A stretch of 64,000 nt of DNA, from NCBI GenBank assembly GCA_023382455.1, contig JAHDVX010000014.1:28690-92689 (forward strand). The letters run 5' to 3'. The position numbers and the translations under genes are program-made. Position 1 is the stretch's first letter. Each line of letters starts with the position of its first letter. This stretch comes from Flavobacteriales bacterium. GTDB lineage: Bacteria; Bacteroidota; Bacteroidia; Flavobacteriales_F; PHOS-HE28. This document shows, piece after piece, positions 34,044-45,957 of the stretch. The notes under the pieces are model-generated. The model did no database searches, was not told the origin of the DNA, and worked only from the letters and a program-made list of their open reading frames with translations.

Positions 34044-34116
34044 ACGGGAGTAGCTCAATTGGTAGAGCGACGGTCTCCAAAACCGTAGGCTGCGGGTTCG
34101 ATTCCTGCCTCCCGTG
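34044..34116 (+). tRNA. tRNA-Trp (CCA)
   Basis: 73 bases. The acceptor ACGGGAG pairs with CTCCCGT. The anticodon stem ACGGT/ACCGT holds loop CTCCAAA with anticodon CCA. The T-arm holds GGTTCGATTCC, and a 3' CCA is encoded (34117-34119). It ends 13 bases before the likely secE start. Confidence 0.95.
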
Positions 34117-34131
34117 CCAAAGCGAACAACA

Positions 34132-34362
34132 GTGGCAAGCTTCAAGACATACCTGAGCGAAAGCTACCAAGAGCTCCTCCACAAGGTCAGTTGGCCCACG
34201 TGGAAGGAACTTCAGAGCAGTTCCATCCTCGTGCTGGTCTCCGCCTTCCTGGTCTCGCTCATCATTTTCGTGATGGACTTCGTCTTTGGCGTCCACAACA
34301 TGGCCAACGCCAACTTCTGGAAGGGATTCCTGGGGTTCATCTATAAATTCATGGGACACTAG
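34132..34362 (+). CDS. secE: Preprotein translocase subunit SecE
   Basis: 76 residues from GTG 34132. An in-frame GTG at 34114 lies inside the tRNA-Trp acceptor stem and is unlikely. SecE clamps SecY in the translocon. [20 protein letters not shown] is the conserved cytoplasmic amphipathic part, and one transmembrane helix follows ([20 protein letters not shown]), as in the short one-helix form. The stop precedes the nusG ATG by one base, so the two are translationally coupled. Confidence 0.92.
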   Translation: MASFKTYLSESYQELLHKVSWPTWKELQSSSILVLVSAFLVSLIIFVMDFVFGVHNMANANFWKGFLGFIYKFMGH

Positions 34363-34363
34363 G

Positions 34364-34918
34364 ATGGCCGCCGGGAATACCAAGAAGTGGTACGTGTTGC
34401 GTGCCGTGAGCGGGAAGGAGAAGAAGGTGAAGGAGCTCATCGACACCGAGATCCGCCGCTCCAACTTGGGCAGCCACATCGCCCAGGTGCTCATCCCCAT
34501 GGAGAAGTTCTACCAGATCCGTGACGGGAAGAAGGTGAGCAAGGAGCGCAATTTCTTCCCCGGCTATGTGCTGCTGGAGGCGGACCTCACCGGCGAGATC
34601 ACCTTCAACCTCAAACAGCTCACCAACGTCATCGGCTTCCTGGGCGCGGAAAAGGGGGGAGACCCTGTGCCCCTGCGCCAGAGCGAGGTGAACCGCATCT
34701 TGGGTACCGTGGATGAACTGGCCGATGCCGAGGAGTCACCATTCAACCCCTACCATGTGGGCGAGGGCGTGAAGGTGATCGACGGGCCCTTCAACGGGTT
34801 CAATGGTACCATTGAGGAGATCAACGAGGAGAAGAAGAAGCTGAAGGTGATGGTGAAGATCTTCGGAAGAAGGACTCCGCTGGAACTCAGCTTCATGCAA
34901 GTGGAAAAGGAAGTCTAG
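34364..34918 (+). CDS. nusG: Transcription termination/antitermination factor NusG
   Basis: 184 residues from ATG 34364 ([20 protein letters not shown]). The NGN domain covers about residues 8-120, with the family signature [16 protein letters not shown]. The KOW domain near the C terminus reads [20 protein letters not shown]. NusG binds RNA polymerase and links it to Rho or the ribosome. It sits in the usual secE-nusG-rplK order; a small hairpin (34939-34959) separates it from rplK. Confidence 0.95.
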   Translation: MAAGNTKKWYVLRAVSGKEKKVKELIDTEIRRSNLGSHIAQVLIPMEKFYQIRDGKKVSKERNFFPGYVLLEADLTGEITFNLKQLTNVIGFLGAEKGGDPVPLRQSEVNRILGTVDELADAEESPFNPYHVGEGVKVIDGPFNGFNGTIEEINEEKKKLKVMVKIFGRRTPLELSFMQVEKEV

Positions 34919-34938
34919 GAATAAAACCAACCGTCCGA

Positions 34939-34959
34939 GTCCCGCATAAGGTGCGGGAC
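34939..34959 (+). other. 8-bp hairpin between nusG and rplK
   Basis: GTCCCGCA at 34939-34946 pairs with TGCGGGAC at 34952-34959 around TAAGG. No T-run follows. It may be an L11/L1 operon leader structure or a processing site. Confidence 0.45.
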
Positions 34960-34985
34960 GCCAACCAGGACATAAACCAAGAACA

Positions 34986-35429
34986 ATGGCAAAGGAGATC
35001 TCGGGGCTCGTGAAGCTCCAGGTAAAAGGCGGGGCCGCTAACCCCGCTCCGCCCATCGGCCCCGCACTGGGCGCCAAGGGCGTGAACATCATGGAGTTCT
35101 GCAAGCAGTTCAATGCGCGCACGCAGGACAAGGCCGGCAAGGTGCTGCCCGTGGTGATCACCGTATACAGCGACAAGAGCTTCGACTTCATCATCAAGAC
35201 GCCGCCCGCCGCAGTGCAGCTGATGGAGCATGCCAAGGCCAAGAAGGGCAGCGGCGTTCCTCAGACCGATAAGGTGGGCAGCGTGACCTGGGACCAGGTG
35301 AAGGCCATCGCCGAGGACAAGATGCCCGACCTGAACTGCTTCACCCTGGAGAGCGCCATGAGCATGGTGGCCGGCACGGCCCGCTCGATGGGCATTACCG
35401 TAACCGGCGAAAGCCCCCTCAACAAGTAA
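34986..35429 (+). CDS. rplK: 50S ribosomal protein L11
   Basis: 147 residues. The N-terminal domain has the proline-rich helix [20 protein letters not shown], and the C-terminal RNA-binding domain has [20 protein letters not shown] and [13 protein letters not shown]11 holds the GTPase-associated region of 23S rRNA and is needed for the stringent response. The start follows the A-rich leader ATAAACCAAGAACA. rplA follows after eight bases. Confidence 0.97.
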   Translation: MAKEISGLVKLQVKGGAANPAPPIGPALGAKGVNIMEFCKQFNARTQDKAGKVLPVVITVYSDKSFDFIIKTPPAAVQLMEHAKAKKGSGVPQTDKVGSVTWDQVKAIAEDKMPDLNCFTLESAMSMVAGTARSMGITVTGESPLNK

Positions 35430-35437
35430 CCGCAGCC

Positions 35438-36130
<693 letters not shown>

Positions 36131-36160
36131 CGGGACGCACGTCCGAACAAAAGACAACAA

Positions 36161-36691
36161 ATGGCAACCCGCGCAGAAAAAGACGCAGTGATCGCCGAAC
36201 TCACCGGCGAGATCAAGGAAACCAACGTGCTTTACCTCACCGACGCCAGCTCCATGAGCGCCGAGGCCACCAGCAACCTCCGCCGTGCCTGCAACAAGGG
36301 CGGCATCCGGATGCGGGTGGTGAAGAACACCCTCCTCCGCAAGGCCATGGAGCGTGTGGAAGGCAAGGACTACAGCGAACTGTTCCCCACCCTGGCCGGA
36401 CAGACCGCCGTGCTCTTCGCCGACAAGGGCAACGCACCCGCCAAGATGATCAAGGACTTCCGCAAGAAGGGCGACCGCCCCGTGCTGAAGAGCGCCTGGA
36501 TCGACGAGGCCGTGTTCATCGGTGATGACCAACTGGTGATGCTCAGCCAGCTCAAGGGCCGCGAGGAGCTCATCGGTGAGATCATCGGCCTGCTGCAAAG
36601 CCCGATGAAGAACGTCATCAGCGCCCTGCAGGGCAGCGCCGGACACAAGGTGGCCGGCCTGGTGAAAGCCCTCGAAGAGCGGGCCGCATAA
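36161..36691 (+). CDS. rplJ: 50S ribosomal protein L10
   Basis: 176 residues. NVLYLTDASSMSAEATSNLR, RMRVVKNTLLRKAMERVEGK and the C-terminal helix that carries L7/L12 dimers (LQGSAGHKVAGLVKALEERA) are in place. L10 is the base of the L12 stalk. The start is preceded by CAAAAGACAACAA, with no Shine-Dalgarno sequence. A hairpin at 36701-36725 separates it from rplL. Confidence 0.96.
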   Translation: MATRAEKDAVIAELTGEIKETNVLYLTDASSMSAEATSNLRRACNKGGIRMRVVKNTLLRKAMERVEGKDYSELFPTLAGQTAVLFADKGNAPAKMIKDFRKKGDRPVLKSAWIDEAVFIGDDQLVMLSQLKGREELIGEIIGLLQSPMKNVISALQGSAGHKVAGLVKALEERAA

Positions 36692-36700
36692 GACACCACA

Positions 36701-36725
36701 GGGCTTCCCGCACTTGCGGGCGCCC
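36701..36725 (+). other. Hairpin between rplJ and rplL
   Basis: GGGC pairs with GCCC outside and CCCGC with GCGGG inside, around loop ACTT. It lies ten bases after the rplJ stop. A role in adjusting L12 to L10 stoichiometry by processing is possible (inference). Confidence 0.5.
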
Positions 36726-36782
36726 GTTAACCGCGTTACGCACAGTCAGCTTCCCAACAACCGTAAGTAACAACAACCAAAG

Positions 36783-37163
36783 ATGGCAGACATCAAGAAC
36801 TTGGGCGATCAGCTCGTGAGCCTCACCGTGAAAGAGGTGAATGAACTGGCCCAGTACCTTAAGGACGAATACAAGATCGAGCCCGCAGCTGCTGCTGTGG
36901 CGATCGCAGGCCCCGCCGCTGGCGGTGGTGGCGCCGAGGCCGCCGAGGCCAAGACCAGCTTCGACGTGATCCTCAAGTCCGGCGGAGCAAACAAGCTCGC
37001 CGTGGTGAAGCTCGTGAAGGAGCTCACCGGCCTGGGACTGAAGGAGGCCAAGGAGCTCGTGGACGGTGCTCCCAAGCCCCTGAAGGAAGGCGTTTCCAAG
37101 GAGGACGCCGAGAGCCTGAAGCAGCAACTGACGGAAGCCGGAGCGGAAGTTGAGGTCAAGTAA
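36783..37163 (+). CDS. rplL: 50S ribosomal protein L7/L12
   Basis: 126 residues. The N-terminal dimerisation helices ([20 protein letters not shown]) are followed by the Ala/Gly hinge ([20 protein letters not shown]) and the factor-binding C-terminal domain ([20 protein letters not shown]). It is the multi-copy stalk protein that recruits translation GTPases. The leader CAACAACCGTAAGTAACAAC is CA-rich and apparently unstructured. An attenuator-like hairpin follows before rpoB. Confidence 0.97.
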   Translation: MADIKNLGDQLVSLTVKEVNELAQYLKDEYKIEPAAAAVAIAGPAAGGGGAEAAEAKTSFDVILKSGGANKLAVVKLVKELTGLGLKEAKELVDGAPKPLKEGVSKEDAESLKQQLTEAGAEVEVK

Positions 37164-37167
37164 GCCC

Positions 37168-37239
37168 GACCCGTCCGAAGGACAGCGATGGCCGGGTGTC
37201 CCGCAATGGCGGTGACACCCGGCCCATCGGGTCCTTTTT
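37168..37239 (+). terminator. Attenuator-like structure between rplL and rpoB
   Basis: An outer stem GACCCG (37168-37173) with CGGGTC (37228-37233) encloses an inner stem 37190-37200 with 37214-37224 (11 bp, extendable past one bulge). It is followed by C and TTTTT at 37235-37239. A partial terminator here is known from the E. coli rplL-rpoB gap, where it lowers rpoBC expression relative to ribosomal proteins. Confidence 0.7.
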
Positions 37240-37332
37240 CGCGTTACCGCTCCGTTCACCAACCCCGGGTACCAGGGGCTCTTTCAGGTACCATAAGGTC
37301 GTCGGTCGTCCGTTAATTCCCAGCATCCCCCA

Positions 37333-40300
37333 ATGGCCCAGACGAAGTCCCGCCAGCGCAAGAACAAGCGCATCGATTTCGGTTCCACGCTCCTTCCGGC
37401 CGAGTATCCGGATTTCTTGGACATCCAACTGAAGAGCTTCGAGGAGTTCTTCCAGATCGAGACCCTCCCCGAGAACCGGGAGACCGAGGGCCTCTACAAG
37501 GTGTTCATGGAGAACTTCCCCATCACGGACACCCGGAACCAGTTCGTGCTCGAATTCCTCGATTACTTCATCGACCCCCCGCGCTACACCATCGATGAGT
37601 GCATCGAGCGGGGCCTGACCTACAGCGTGCCGCTGAAGGCCAAGCTCAAGCTCTACTGCACCGATCCGGAGCACGAGGATTTCGAGACCATCGTACAGGA
37701 CGTCTACCTGGGCCAGATCCCCTACATGACCCCCAAGGGGTCCTTCGTGATCAACGGCGCCGAACGCGTCATCGTCAGCCAGCTGCACCGCAGCCCGGGC
37801 GTGTTCTTCGGCCAGAGCCGCCACGCCAATGGCACCAAGCTCTACAGCGCCCGCGTGATCCCCTTCAAGGGCAGCTGGATCGAGTTCGCCACCGACATCA
37901 ACGGGGTGATGTACGCCTACATCGACCGGAAGAAGAAGCTGCCGGTGACCACCCTGCTGCGCGCCATCGGCTTCGAGAGCGACAAGCAGATCCTGGAGAT
38001 CTTCGGCCTGGCCGACGAGGTGAAGGTGACCAAGACCGCCATGAAGGAGGCCGTGGGCCGCAAGCTCGCCGCACGCGTGCTCAAGAGCTGGGTGGAGGAT
38101 TTCGTGGACGAGGACACCGGCGAGGTGGTGAGCATCGAGCGGAACGAAGTGCTGATCGACCGCGAGACCGTGATCGAGGAGGAGCACGTGGACCAGATAC
38201 TGGACAGCGGCGCCAAGACCATCATCTTGCACAAGGCCGGGGTGAATGCCGCCGACTATGCCCTGATCTTCAACACCCTCCAAAAGGACACCTCCAACAG
38301 CGAGAAGGAGGCCGTGGAGGTGATCTACCGCCAGCTTCGCAACGCCGAACCGCCCGACTTGGAGACCGCGCGCAGCGTGATCGACAAGCTCTTCTTCAGC
38401 GAGCAGCGCTACGATCTCGGTGAAGTGGGCCGCTACCGCATCAACAAGAAGCTCGGCCTGGAAAGCGAGCTCAGCGTGCGTGTGCTCACCAAGGAGGACA
38501 TCATCGCCATCATCCGCTACCTCATCGAACTGGTGAACTCCAAGGCCGATGTGGACGACATCGACCACCTCAGCAACCGCCGCGTGCGCACCGTGGGCGA
38601 GCAGCTCTTCAGCCAGTTCGGCGTGGGCCTGGCCCGCATGGCCCGCACCATCCGTGAGCGCATGAACGTGCGCGACAACGAGGTGTTCACCCCCACCGAC
38701 CTGATCAACGCCAAGACCCTCAGCTCGGTGATCAACTCCTTCTTCGGTACCAACCAGTTGAGCGCCTTCCTCGACCAGACCAACCCGCTGGCCGAGATCA
38801 CCAACAAGCGCCGTCTGTCGGCCCTCGGACCCGGCGGCCTCAGCCGCGAGCGCGCCGGCTTCGAAGTGCGCGATGTGCACTACACCCACTACGGACGCCT
38901 TTGCACGATCGAGACGCCGGAAGGACCCAACATCGGCCTGATCAGCTCCCTATGCGTGTACAGCAAGATCAACACCCTGGGCTTCATCGAAACCCCGTAC
39001 CGCCAGGTGAAGGATGGAAAGGTGGACCTCAAGGGGGATCCAATCTACCTCAGCGCCGAGGAAGAGGACCTGAAGGTGATTGCCCAAGCCAACGCCGATG
39101 TGGCGGAGAATGGTGAGTTCCGCAGCAACCGCGTGAAGGCCCGCCAGATGGGCGACTTCCCCGTGGTGGAGCCCAAGGAACTCAACCTGATGGACGTGGC
39201 ACCGAACCAGATCGCCTCCATCGCAGCCAGCCTGATCCCCTTCCTGGAGCACAACGATGCCAACCGTGCCCTGATGGGATCGAACATGATGCGCCAGGCC
39301 GTGCCGCTGCTGCGGCCCGAGGCCCCCATCGTGGGTACCGGCCTGGAGGAGCTTGTGGCCCACGACAGCCGCGTACTGCTCACCGCTGAAGGTGACGGTA
39401 CCGTGAAGTACGTGGACAGCGACCGCATCATCATCGACTACAAGCGTTCCGATGAGGAGCGCATCGTGAGCTTCCACGGAGACGAGAAGGAGTACAAGCT
39501 CACCAAGTTCATGAAGACCAACCAGAGCACCTGCATGAACCTGCGTCCCATCGTCCGGAAGGGCGACAAGGTGACCGCCGGGCAGACCCTCTGCGAAGGC
39601 TTCAGCACCCAAAACGGCGAACTGGCCATCGGGCGCAACCTGGTGGTGGCCTTCATGCCTTGGAAGGGGTTCAACTTCGAGGATGCCATCGTGATCAGTG
39701 AGCGCGTGGCCCGCGAGGACATGTTCACCTCCATCCACATCGATGAGTACACCATGGAGGTGCGCGACACCAAGCGCGGCCAGGAGGAACTCACCGCCGA
39801 CATCCCCAACGTGAGCGAGGAGGCCACCAAGGACCTCGATGAGAACGGCCTGATCCGTATCGGTGCCGAAGTGAAGGAAGGCGACATCCTCATCGGCAAG
39901 ATCACCCCCAAGGGTGAAACCGACCCCAGCCCCGAGGAGAAGCTGCTGCGCGCCATCTTCGGCGACAAGGCCGGCGACGTGAAGGACGCGTCCCTGAAGG
40001 CGCCCCCCAGCACCAAGGGTGTGGTGATCGACAAGAAGCTCTTCGCCCGCGCCGTGAAGGACAAGAAGGTGAAGGGCAATGAGAAGGCCATCCTCGAGCA
40101 GCTGGCCAAGGATGAGGCCAAGGAACTTGCTGCGCTCAAGGACCTGCTGGTGGAGAAGCTCATGAGCCTGATCGGCGGCGAGAACTCCAACGGTGTCTTC
40201 AACAAGTACAAGGAGGAGCAGATCCGCAAGGGCGTGAAGTTCAGCGCCAAGGTGCTGGAAAAGGTGGACTACATCACCGTGGACCCCACCAACTGGACCG

Positions 40301-41175
40301 GCGACAAGAAGACCAATGAGCTGGTGCGCCAGTTGATCCACAACTACACCATCCGCCACAGCGACATCAGCGGGGCATACAAGCGCAAGAACTTCCAGGT
40401 GAGCATCGGCGACGAGCTGCCCACCGGCATCATGAAGCTCGCCAAGGTGTACCTGGCCAACAAGCGCAAGCTCACCGTGGGCGACAAGATGGCCGGCCGC
40501 CACGGCAACAAGGGCATCGTGTCCAAGATCGTGCGTGATGCCGACATGCCTTTCCTGGAGGACGGCACGCCGGTGGACATCGTGCTGAACCCCTTGGGCG
40601 TGCCTTCGCGCATGAACTTGGGTCAGATCTACGAAACCGTATTGGGCTGGGCCGGCCTGAAGCTGGGCCGCACCTACGCCACCCCGATCTTCGACGGGGC
40701 CACCGTGGACCAGATCAACGAACAGACCGATGAGGCCGGCCTGCCCCGCTTCGGCAAGGCTTACCTTTATGATGGCGGCACGGGCGTCCGCTTCGACCAG
40801 CCCGCCACCGTCGGCGTGATTTACATGCTCAAGCTCTCCCACATGGTGGACGACAAGATGCACGCACGTTCCATCGGACCCTACAGCCTGATCACCCAGC
40901 AACCCTTGGGCGGTAAGGCCCAGTTCGGCGGCCAGCGCTTCGGTGAAATGGAAGTGTGGGCCCTGGAGGCCTTCGGCGCCGCCAACGTGCTGCAGGAGAT
41001 CCTCACCGTGAAGAGCGACGACGTGGTAGGCCGCGCCAAGGCCTACGAGGCCATCGTCAAGGGCGACCCCATGCCGGTGCCGGGAATCCCCGAATCTTTC
41101 AATGTGCTCTTGCACGAACTCCGCGGCCTCACCTTGGAAGTGAGCCTGGAGAACGAGGGCGACATCAACCTTTAA
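37333..41175 (+). CDS. rpoB: RNA polymerase beta subunit
   Basis: 1280 residues, full length. Conserved parts include [20 protein letters not shown], the fork/rifampicin region ([40 protein letters not shown]) and the C-terminal [20 protein letters not shown]. Three residues in the rifampicin pocket differ from E. coli: Ala478 (Q513), Asn491 (H526) and Thr525 (P560). The other pocket residues, including Asp (D516) and Ser (S531), are kept. It is co-transcribed with rpoC, 15 bases downstream. Confidence 0.98.
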   Translation: MAQTKSRQRKNKRIDFGSTLLPAEYPDFLDIQLKSFEEFFQIETLPENRETEGLYKVFMENFPITDTRNQFVLEFLDYFIDPPRYTIDECIERGLTYSVPLKAKLKLYCTDPEHEDFETIVQDVYLGQIPYMTPKGSFVINGAERVIVSQLHRSPGVFFGQSRHANGTKLYSARVIPFKGSWIEFATDINGVMYAYIDRKKKLPVTTLLRAIGFESDKQILEIFGLADEVKVTKTAMKEAVGRKLAARVLKSWVEDFVDEDTGEVVSIERNEVLIDRETVIEEEHVDQILDSGAKTIILHKAGVNAADYALIFNTLQKDTSNSEKEAVEVIYRQLRNAEPPDLETARSVIDKLFFSEQRYDLGEVGRYRINKKLGLESELSVRVLTKEDIIAIIRYLIELVNSKADVDDIDHLSNRRVRTVGEQLFSQFGVGLARMARTIRERMNVRDNEVFTPTDLINAKTLSSVINSFFGTNQLSAFLDQTNPLAEITNKRRLSALGPGGLSRERAGFEVRDVHYTHYGRLCTIETPEGPNIGLISSLCVYSKINTLGFIETPYRQVKDGKVDLKGDPIYLSAEEEDLKVIAQANADVAENGEFRSNRVKARQMGDFPVVEPKELNLMDVAPNQIASIAASLIPFLEHNDANRALMGSNMMRQAVPLLRPEAPIVGTGLEELVAHDSRVLLTAEGDGTVKYVDSDRIIIDYKRSDEERIVSFHGDEKEYKLTKFMKTNQSTCMNLRPIVRKGDKVTAGQTLCEGFSTQNGELAIGRNLVVAFMPWKGFNFEDAIVISERVAREDMFTSIHIDEYTMEVRDTKRGQEELTADIPNVSEEATKDLDENGLIRIGAEVKEGDILIGKITPKGETDPSPEEKLLRAIFGDKAGDVKDASLKAPPSTKGVVIDKKLFARAVKDKKVKGNEKAILEQLAKDEAKELAALKDLLVEKLMSLIGGENSNGVFNKYKEEQIRKGVKFSAKVLEKVDYITVDPTNWTGDKKTNELVRQLIHNYTIRHSDISGAYKRKNFQVSIGDELPTGIMKLAKVYLANKRKLTVGDKMAGRHGNKGIVSKIVRDADMPFLEDGTPVDIVLNPLGVPSRMNLGQIYETVLGWAGLKLGRTYATPIFDGATVDQINEQTDEAGLPRFGKAYLYDGGTGVRFDQPATVGVIYMLKLSHMVDDKMHARSIGPYSLITQQPLGGKAQFGGQRFGEMEVWALEAFGAANVLQEILTVKSDDVVGRAKAYEAIVKGDPMPVPGIPESFNVLLHELRGLTLEVSLENEGDINL

Positions 41176-41190
41176 TCGAACGCCTGAGCC

Positions 41191-44100
41191 ATGACCATGA
41201 TCAAAAAGGAGGTGAAGCTGTCGAGCCAGTTCGACAAGATCGTCATCAGCCTGGCCAGCCCCGAGAAGATCCTCGAGCGCAGCCACGGCGAGGTGATCAA
41301 GCCGGAGACGATCAACTACCGCACCTACAAGCCGGAGCGCGACGGCCTTTTCTGCGAGCGCATTTTCGGTCCGGTGAAGGACTTCGAATGCTACTGCGGC
41401 AAGTACAAGCGCATCCGCTACAAGGGCATCGTGTGCGACCGTTGCGGCGTGGAGGTCACCGAGAAAAAGGTGCGCCGCGAGCGCATGGGCCACATCCAGC
41501 TCACCGTGCCCGTGGCCCACATCTGGTACTTCCGCAGCCTGCCCAACAAGATCGGCTACCTGCTGGGCCTGCCCACCAAGAAGCTCGACCAGATCATCTA
41601 CTACGAGCGCTATGTGGTGATCCAGCCCGGCGTGGGTAACGTGAACAAGGAAGGCGAACCGATCCAGTACCTGGACTTCCTCACCGAAGAGGAATACCTG
41701 GACGTACTGGACAAGCTCGGCAAGGAGAACCAGCATCTGGAGGATACCGACCCCAACAAGTTCATCGCCAAGATGGGCGCCGAGGGCCTGTACGACTTGC
41801 TGCGCCGCCTGGACCTCGACAGCCTGAGCTATGAGCTGCGCCACAAGGCCAACACCGAGACCAGCCAGCAGCGCAAGAACGAGGCCCTCAAGCGCCTGAG
41901 CGTGGTGGAGGCCTTCCGCAGCGCCAACGCCCGCCGCGAGAACCGCCCCGAGTGGATGATCGTGAAGGTGGTGCCCGTGATCCCGCCCGAGCTGCGCCCC
42001 TTGGTGCCCCTGGACGGCGGGCGCTTCGCCACCAGCGACCTCAACGACCTCTATCGCCGCGTGATCATCCGCAACAACCGCCTGAAGCGCCTGGTGGAGA
42101 TCAAGGCCCCCGAGGTGATCCTGCGCAACGAGAAGCGCATGCTGCAGGAGGCCGTGGACAGCCTCTTCGACAACAGCCGCAAGAGCAGCGCCGTGAAGAG
42201 CGAGAACAACCGCCCGCTGAAGTCCCTGAGCGATTCGCTCAAGGGCAAACAGGGCCGCTTCCGCCAGAACCTGCTCGGTAAGCGCGTGGACTACAGCGCC
42301 CGCTCCGTGATCGTGGTGGGACCCGACCTGAAGCTGCATGAATGCGGCCTGCCCAAGGACATGGCGGCCGAGCTCTACAAGCCCTTCATCATCCGCAAGC
42401 TCATCGAGCGCGGCATCGTGAAGACCGTGAAGAGCGCCAAGAAGATCGTGGACAAGAAGGAGCCCGTGATCTGGGACATCCTGGAGAACGTGATCAAGGG
42501 ACACCCCGTGTTGCTCAACCGTGCCCCGACGCTGCACCGCCTCGGCATCCAGGCCTTCCAGCCCAAGCTGATCGAGGGCAAGGCCATCCAGCTGCACCCG
42601 TTGGTGACCACCGCCTTCAACGCCGACTTCGACGGTGACCAGATGGCCGTGCACCTGCCCCTGGGCCACGCCGCCATCCTGGAGGCCCAGCTGCTGATGC
42701 TGGCCAGCCACAACATCCTCAACCCGGCCAACGGCGCGCCCATCGCGGTGCCCAGCCAGGACATGGTGCTCGGCCTGTACTACATCACCAAGGGCCGCAA
42801 GAGCGAGAAAGACCACATCGTCAAAGGCGAGGGCGGCATCTTCTACAGCCCCGAGGAAGTGGCCATCGCCTACAACGAAGGGCGCCTGGACATCCATGCC
42901 TGGATCAAGGTGCGCTGGACCAATCCCGACGGTTCGCGCAACCTGGTGGAAACCACCACCGGCCGTGTGCTTTTCAACGCTGTGGTGCCCGAGGAACTGG
43001 GCTACATCAATGAGGTGCTCACCAAGCGCTCCCTGCGCGACATCATCGGCCGTGTGGTGAACGAGAGCGGTACGGCCAAGGCCGCCAAGTTCCTGGACGA
43101 CATCAAGGAACTCGGCTTCATGAGCGCCTTCCGCGGGGGCCTCAGCTTCAACCTCGCCGACGTGGTGATCCCCGCCGAGAAGGACAAGCTGATCAAGGCA
43201 GCGCAGAGTGAGGTGGATGAGGTGATGGGCAACTACAACATGGGCCTGATCACCAACAACGAGCGCTACAACCAGACCATCGACATCTGGACCCACACCA
43301 ACAGCAAGCTCACCTACACGCTGATGGAGCGCCTCAAGGGCGACAACCAGGGCTTCAACTCCATCTATATGATGATGGACTCCGGCGCCCGTGGTTCCAA
43401 GGAGCAGATCCGCCAGCTCAGCGGCATGCGGGGCCTGATGGCCAAGCCCCAGAAGAGCGGTGGCGGACAGGACATCATCGAGAACCCCATCCTCTCCAAC
43501 TTCAAGGAGGGCCTCTCCATCCTGGAGTACTTCATCTCCACCCACGGTGCCCGTAAAGGCTTGGCCGATACCGCACTGAAGACCGCCGACGCCGGTTACC
43601 TCACCCGCCGACTGGTGGACGTGGCGCAGGACGTGGTGATCACCGCTGAAGATTGCGGCACCCTCCGCGGCCTCATCGCCACCGACCTGGTGAAGAACGA
43701 GGAAGTGGTGGAAACCCTCAGCGCCCGCATCCTCGGCCGTACCGTGGTGCACGATGTGGTGCATCCCCAGACCGGCGAGCTCATCATCGCCAGCGGGGAG
43801 ACCATCGACGAGGCCACGGCGGCCGCCATCGGCAACAGCCCCATCGAGGAAGTGGAGGTGCGCAGCGTGCTCACCTGCGAACAGCGCCATGGTGTGTGTG
43901 CCAAGTGCTACGGCCGCAACCTGGCCACCGGCCGCATGGTGCAGATCGGCGAGGCCGTGGGCGTCATTGCCGCACAGTCCATCGGTGAACCGGGTACCCA
44001 GCTTACCCTCCGTACCTTCCACGTGGGTGGTGTGGCCGGCAAGATCACCGAGGACAGCCAGGTGACGGCCAAGTACGACGGACGCCTGGAAGTGGATGAG

Positions 44101-45489
44101 CTCCGCACCGTGAGGAAGAAGGACCGCAAGGGCGAGGATGCCGAGGTGGTCATCAGCCGCAGCACCGAGATGCGCATCGTGGACAACAACACGGGCATCG
44201 TGCTCACCACCAGCCACATCCCCTACGGCGCCATGTTCTATGCCAAGGCGGGCAAGCAGGTGAAGAAGGGTGAGCTGATCTGCCAGTGGGACCCCTACAA
44301 CGCGGTGATCATCTCCGAACTGCCGGGTGTGCTGGCCTTCGAGAACATCGAGGAGAGCATCACCTTCCGCGAGGAGATTGACGAACAGACCGGCTTCACC
44401 GAGAAAGTGATCGTGGAAAGCCGCGACAAGAAGAAGAACCCGATGATCCGCATCCTGGACCCCAAGTCCAAGGAGGAGATCAAGAACTACTCCCTGCCCG
44501 TGGGCGCCCACATTTCGGTGAACGACGGCGACAAGGTGGAGGCCGGCGACATCCTGGTGAAGATCCCCCGAAGCTCCGGCAAGGGAGGCGACATCACCGG
44601 CGGTCTGCCCCGCGTTACCGAGCTCTTCGAAGCCCGTAACCCCAGCAACCCCGCGGTGGTCAGCGAGATCGACGGCATCGTGTCCTACGGCAAGATCAAG
44701 CGTGGCAACCGCGAGATCATCGTGGAAAGCCGTACCGGCGAACACAAGTACTACCTGGTGCCGCTCAGCAAGCACATCCTGGTGCAGGAGAATGACTTCG
44801 TGCGCGCAGGCCAGCCCTTGAGCGACGGATCCATCAGCCCCTCCGACATCCTGGACATCCAAGGCCCCACCCGTGTGCAAGAGTACCTGGTGGATGAAGT
44901 GCAGGACGTGTACCGCATGCAGGGCGTGAAGATCAACGACAAGCACTTCGAGGTGATCGTGCGCCAGATGATGCGCAAGGTGGAGATCGAGGATCCCGGC
45001 GATACCCGATTCCTGGAGCACCAGGCCGTGATGAAGGCCGAGTTCATGGAGGAGAACGACAACATGTTCGACAAACTGGTGGTGACCAATGCCGGCGACA
45101 GCACGAACGTGAAGGAGGGCCAGATCATCAACATGCGCAAGCTGCGCGACGAGAACAGTGTGCTCAAGCGCAAGGACGGCAAGCTCGTGGAAACGCGCCC
45201 GGCCACCCCGGCCACCAGCCGCCAGTTGCTCATGGGCATCACCCGCGCCTCGCTGCAGACCGAGAGCTTCATCAGCGCCGCCTCCTTCCAGGAGACCACC
45301 AAGGTGCTCAACGAGGCTGCCGTTGCCGCCAAGGAGGACGGCCTGCTCGGCTTGAAGGAGAACGTGATCGTCGGCCATCTGATCCCGGCAGGCACCGGTA
45401 CCCGGGCCTTCCAGAAGAACGTGGTCTACGGCAAGGAGGAATACACCCGGTTGATGGCGGCCAGGTTGGCCGAGCAGGAGATCGAGTGA
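41191..45489 (+). CDS. rpoC: RNA polymerase beta' subunit
   Basis: 1432 residues. The N-terminal zinc finger ([20 protein letters not shown] then CG), the catalytic NADFDGDQM in [20 protein letters not shown], the trigger-loop region and the second zinc site ([20 protein letters not shown]) are intact. The bridge helix region and the end (RLAEQEIE) are complete. It forms the active centre with RpoB. The gene is closed by a strong terminator at 45504-45537, which ends the long tRNA-tuf-rpl-rpo run. Confidence 0.98.
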   Translation: MTMIKKEVKLSSQFDKIVISLASPEKILERSHGEVIKPETINYRTYKPERDGLFCERIFGPVKDFECYCGKYKRIRYKGIVCDRCGVEVTEKKVRRERMGHIQLTVPVAHIWYFRSLPNKIGYLLGLPTKKLDQIIYYERYVVIQPGVGNVNKEGEPIQYLDFLTEEEYLDVLDKLGKENQHLEDTDPNKFIAKMGAEGLYDLLRRLDLDSLSYELRHKANTETSQQRKNEALKRLSVVEAFRSANARRENRPEWMIVKVVPVIPPELRPLVPLDGGRFATSDLNDLYRRVIIRNNRLKRLVEIKAPEVILRNEKRMLQEAVDSLFDNSRKSSAVKSENNRPLKSLSDSLKGKQGRFRQNLLGKRVDYSARSVIVVGPDLKLHECGLPKDMAAELYKPFIIRKLIERGIVKTVKSAKKIVDKKEPVIWDILENVIKGHPVLLNRAPTLHRLGIQAFQPKLIEGKAIQLHPLVTTAFNADFDGDQMAVHLPLGHAAILEAQLLMLASHNILNPANGAPIAVPSQDMVLGLYYITKGRKSEKDHIVKGEGGIFYSPEEVAIAYNEGRLDIHAWIKVRWTNPDGSRNLVETTTGRVLFNAVVPEELGYINEVLTKRSLRDIIGRVVNESGTAKAAKFLDDIKELGFMSAFRGGLSFNLADVVIPAEKDKLIKAAQSEVDEVMGNYNMGLITNNERYNQTIDIWTHTNSKLTYTLMERLKGDNQGFNSIYMMMDSGARGSKEQIRQLSGMRGLMAKPQKSGGGQDIIENPILSNFKEGLSILEYFISTHGARKGLADTALKTADAGYLTRRLVDVAQDVVITAEDCGTLRGLIATDLVKNEEVVETLSARILGRTVVHDVVHPQTGELIIASGETIDEATAAAIGNSPIEEVEVRSVLTCEQRHGVCAKCYGRNLATGRMVQIGEAVGVIAAQSIGEPGTQLTLRTFHVGGVAGKITEDSQVTAKYDGRLEVDELRTVRKKDRKGEDAEVVISRSTEMRIVDNNTGIVLTTSHIPYGAMFYAKAGKQVKKGELICQWDPYNAVIISELPGVLAFENIEESITFREEIDEQTGFTEKVIVESRDKKKNPMIRILDPKSKEEIKNYSLPVGAHISVNDGDKVEAGDILVKIPRSSGKGGDITGGLPRVTELFEARNPSNPAVVSEIDGIVSYGKIKRGNREIIVESRTGEHKYYLVPLSKHILVQENDFVRAGQPLSDGSISPSDILDIQGPTRVQEYLVDEVQDVYRMQGVKINDKHFEVIVRQMMRKVEIEDPGDTRFLEHQAVMKAEFMEENDNMFDKLVVTNAGDSTNVKEGQIINMRKLRDENSVLKRKDGKLVETRPATPATSRQLLMGITRASLQTESFISAASFQETTKVLNEAAVAAKEDGLLGLKENVIVGHLIPAGTGTRAFQKNVVYGKEEYTRLMAARLAEQEIE

Positions 45490-45503
45490 TCCACATGGGG
45501 ATG

Positions 45504-45537
45504 GAAGCCCCCGCCAACGGGCGGGGGCTTCTTTTTT
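45504..45537 (+). terminator. Intrinsic terminator after rpoC
   Basis: A perfect 12-bp stem (45504-45515 with 45520-45531) with an AACG loop is followed by TTTTTT. It starts 14 bases after the rpoC stop. Confidence 0.92.
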
Positions 45538-45583
45538 GCAACACCGCAGGCCGGCATCGTTCCGGCCGGAAAATGACCAACCA

Positions 45584-45904
45584 ATGGCAGACGAGAAAGA
45601 TCACCCCCGCCCCAACCAGCTGAACATCGAGATCAGCGAGGAAGTGGCCGACGGCATTTACAGCAACCTCGCCATCATCACCCACAGCAACTCGGAGTTC
45701 GTGCTGGACTTCGTGCGGGTGATGCCCGGCGTTCCCAAGGCCAAGGTGAAGGCCCGCGTGCTCCTTACGCCGCAGCATGCCAAGCGCCTCATGCGGGCCT
45801 TGGCCGATAATGTCCAGAAGTTCGAATCGGTGCACGGCCACATCCGCGAGAGCGATATGCCGGAGATACCGATGAACTTCGGTGGGCCGCCCGCGCAGGC
45901 CTGA
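45584..45904 (+). CDS. DUF3467 family protein
   Basis: 106 residues from ATG 45584 (MADEKDHPRPNQLNIEISEE). The family pattern is clear: ADGIYSNLAIITHSNSEFVL, DFVRVMPGVPKAKVKARVLL and TPQHAKRLMRALADNVQKFE. It is a small conserved protein often located after rpoC in Bacteroidota. The function is not established; its position suggests a link to transcription (inference). It has its own small unit between two terminators. Confidence 0.88.
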   Translation: MADEKDHPRPNQLNIEISEEVADGIYSNLAIITHSNSEFVLDFVRVMPGVPKAKVKARVLLTPQHAKRLMRALADNVQKFESVHGHIRESDMPEIPMNFGGPPAQA

Positions 45905-45922
45905 ACCGCATCACTCCTGAAC

Positions 45923-45950
45923 GAAAAAGCCCCGGGGTCCGGGGCTTTTT
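45923..45950. terminator. Bidirectional terminator between DUF3467 and the patatin gene
   Basis: AAAAAGCCCCGG (45924-45935) pairs with CCGGGGCTTTTT (45939-45950). The A-run on one strand and T-run on the other allow termination in both directions, fitting the convergent genes on either side. Confidence 0.88.
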
Positions 45951-45957
45951 CATGGCC

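Noticed and set aside
38950..45378. Very long minus-strand ORF of about 2140 codons opposite rpoB/rpoC
   Set aside because: It is the antisense reading of highly conserved rpoB and rpoC in GC-rich DNA; its translation is His/Leu/Val-rich low complexity with no domain.
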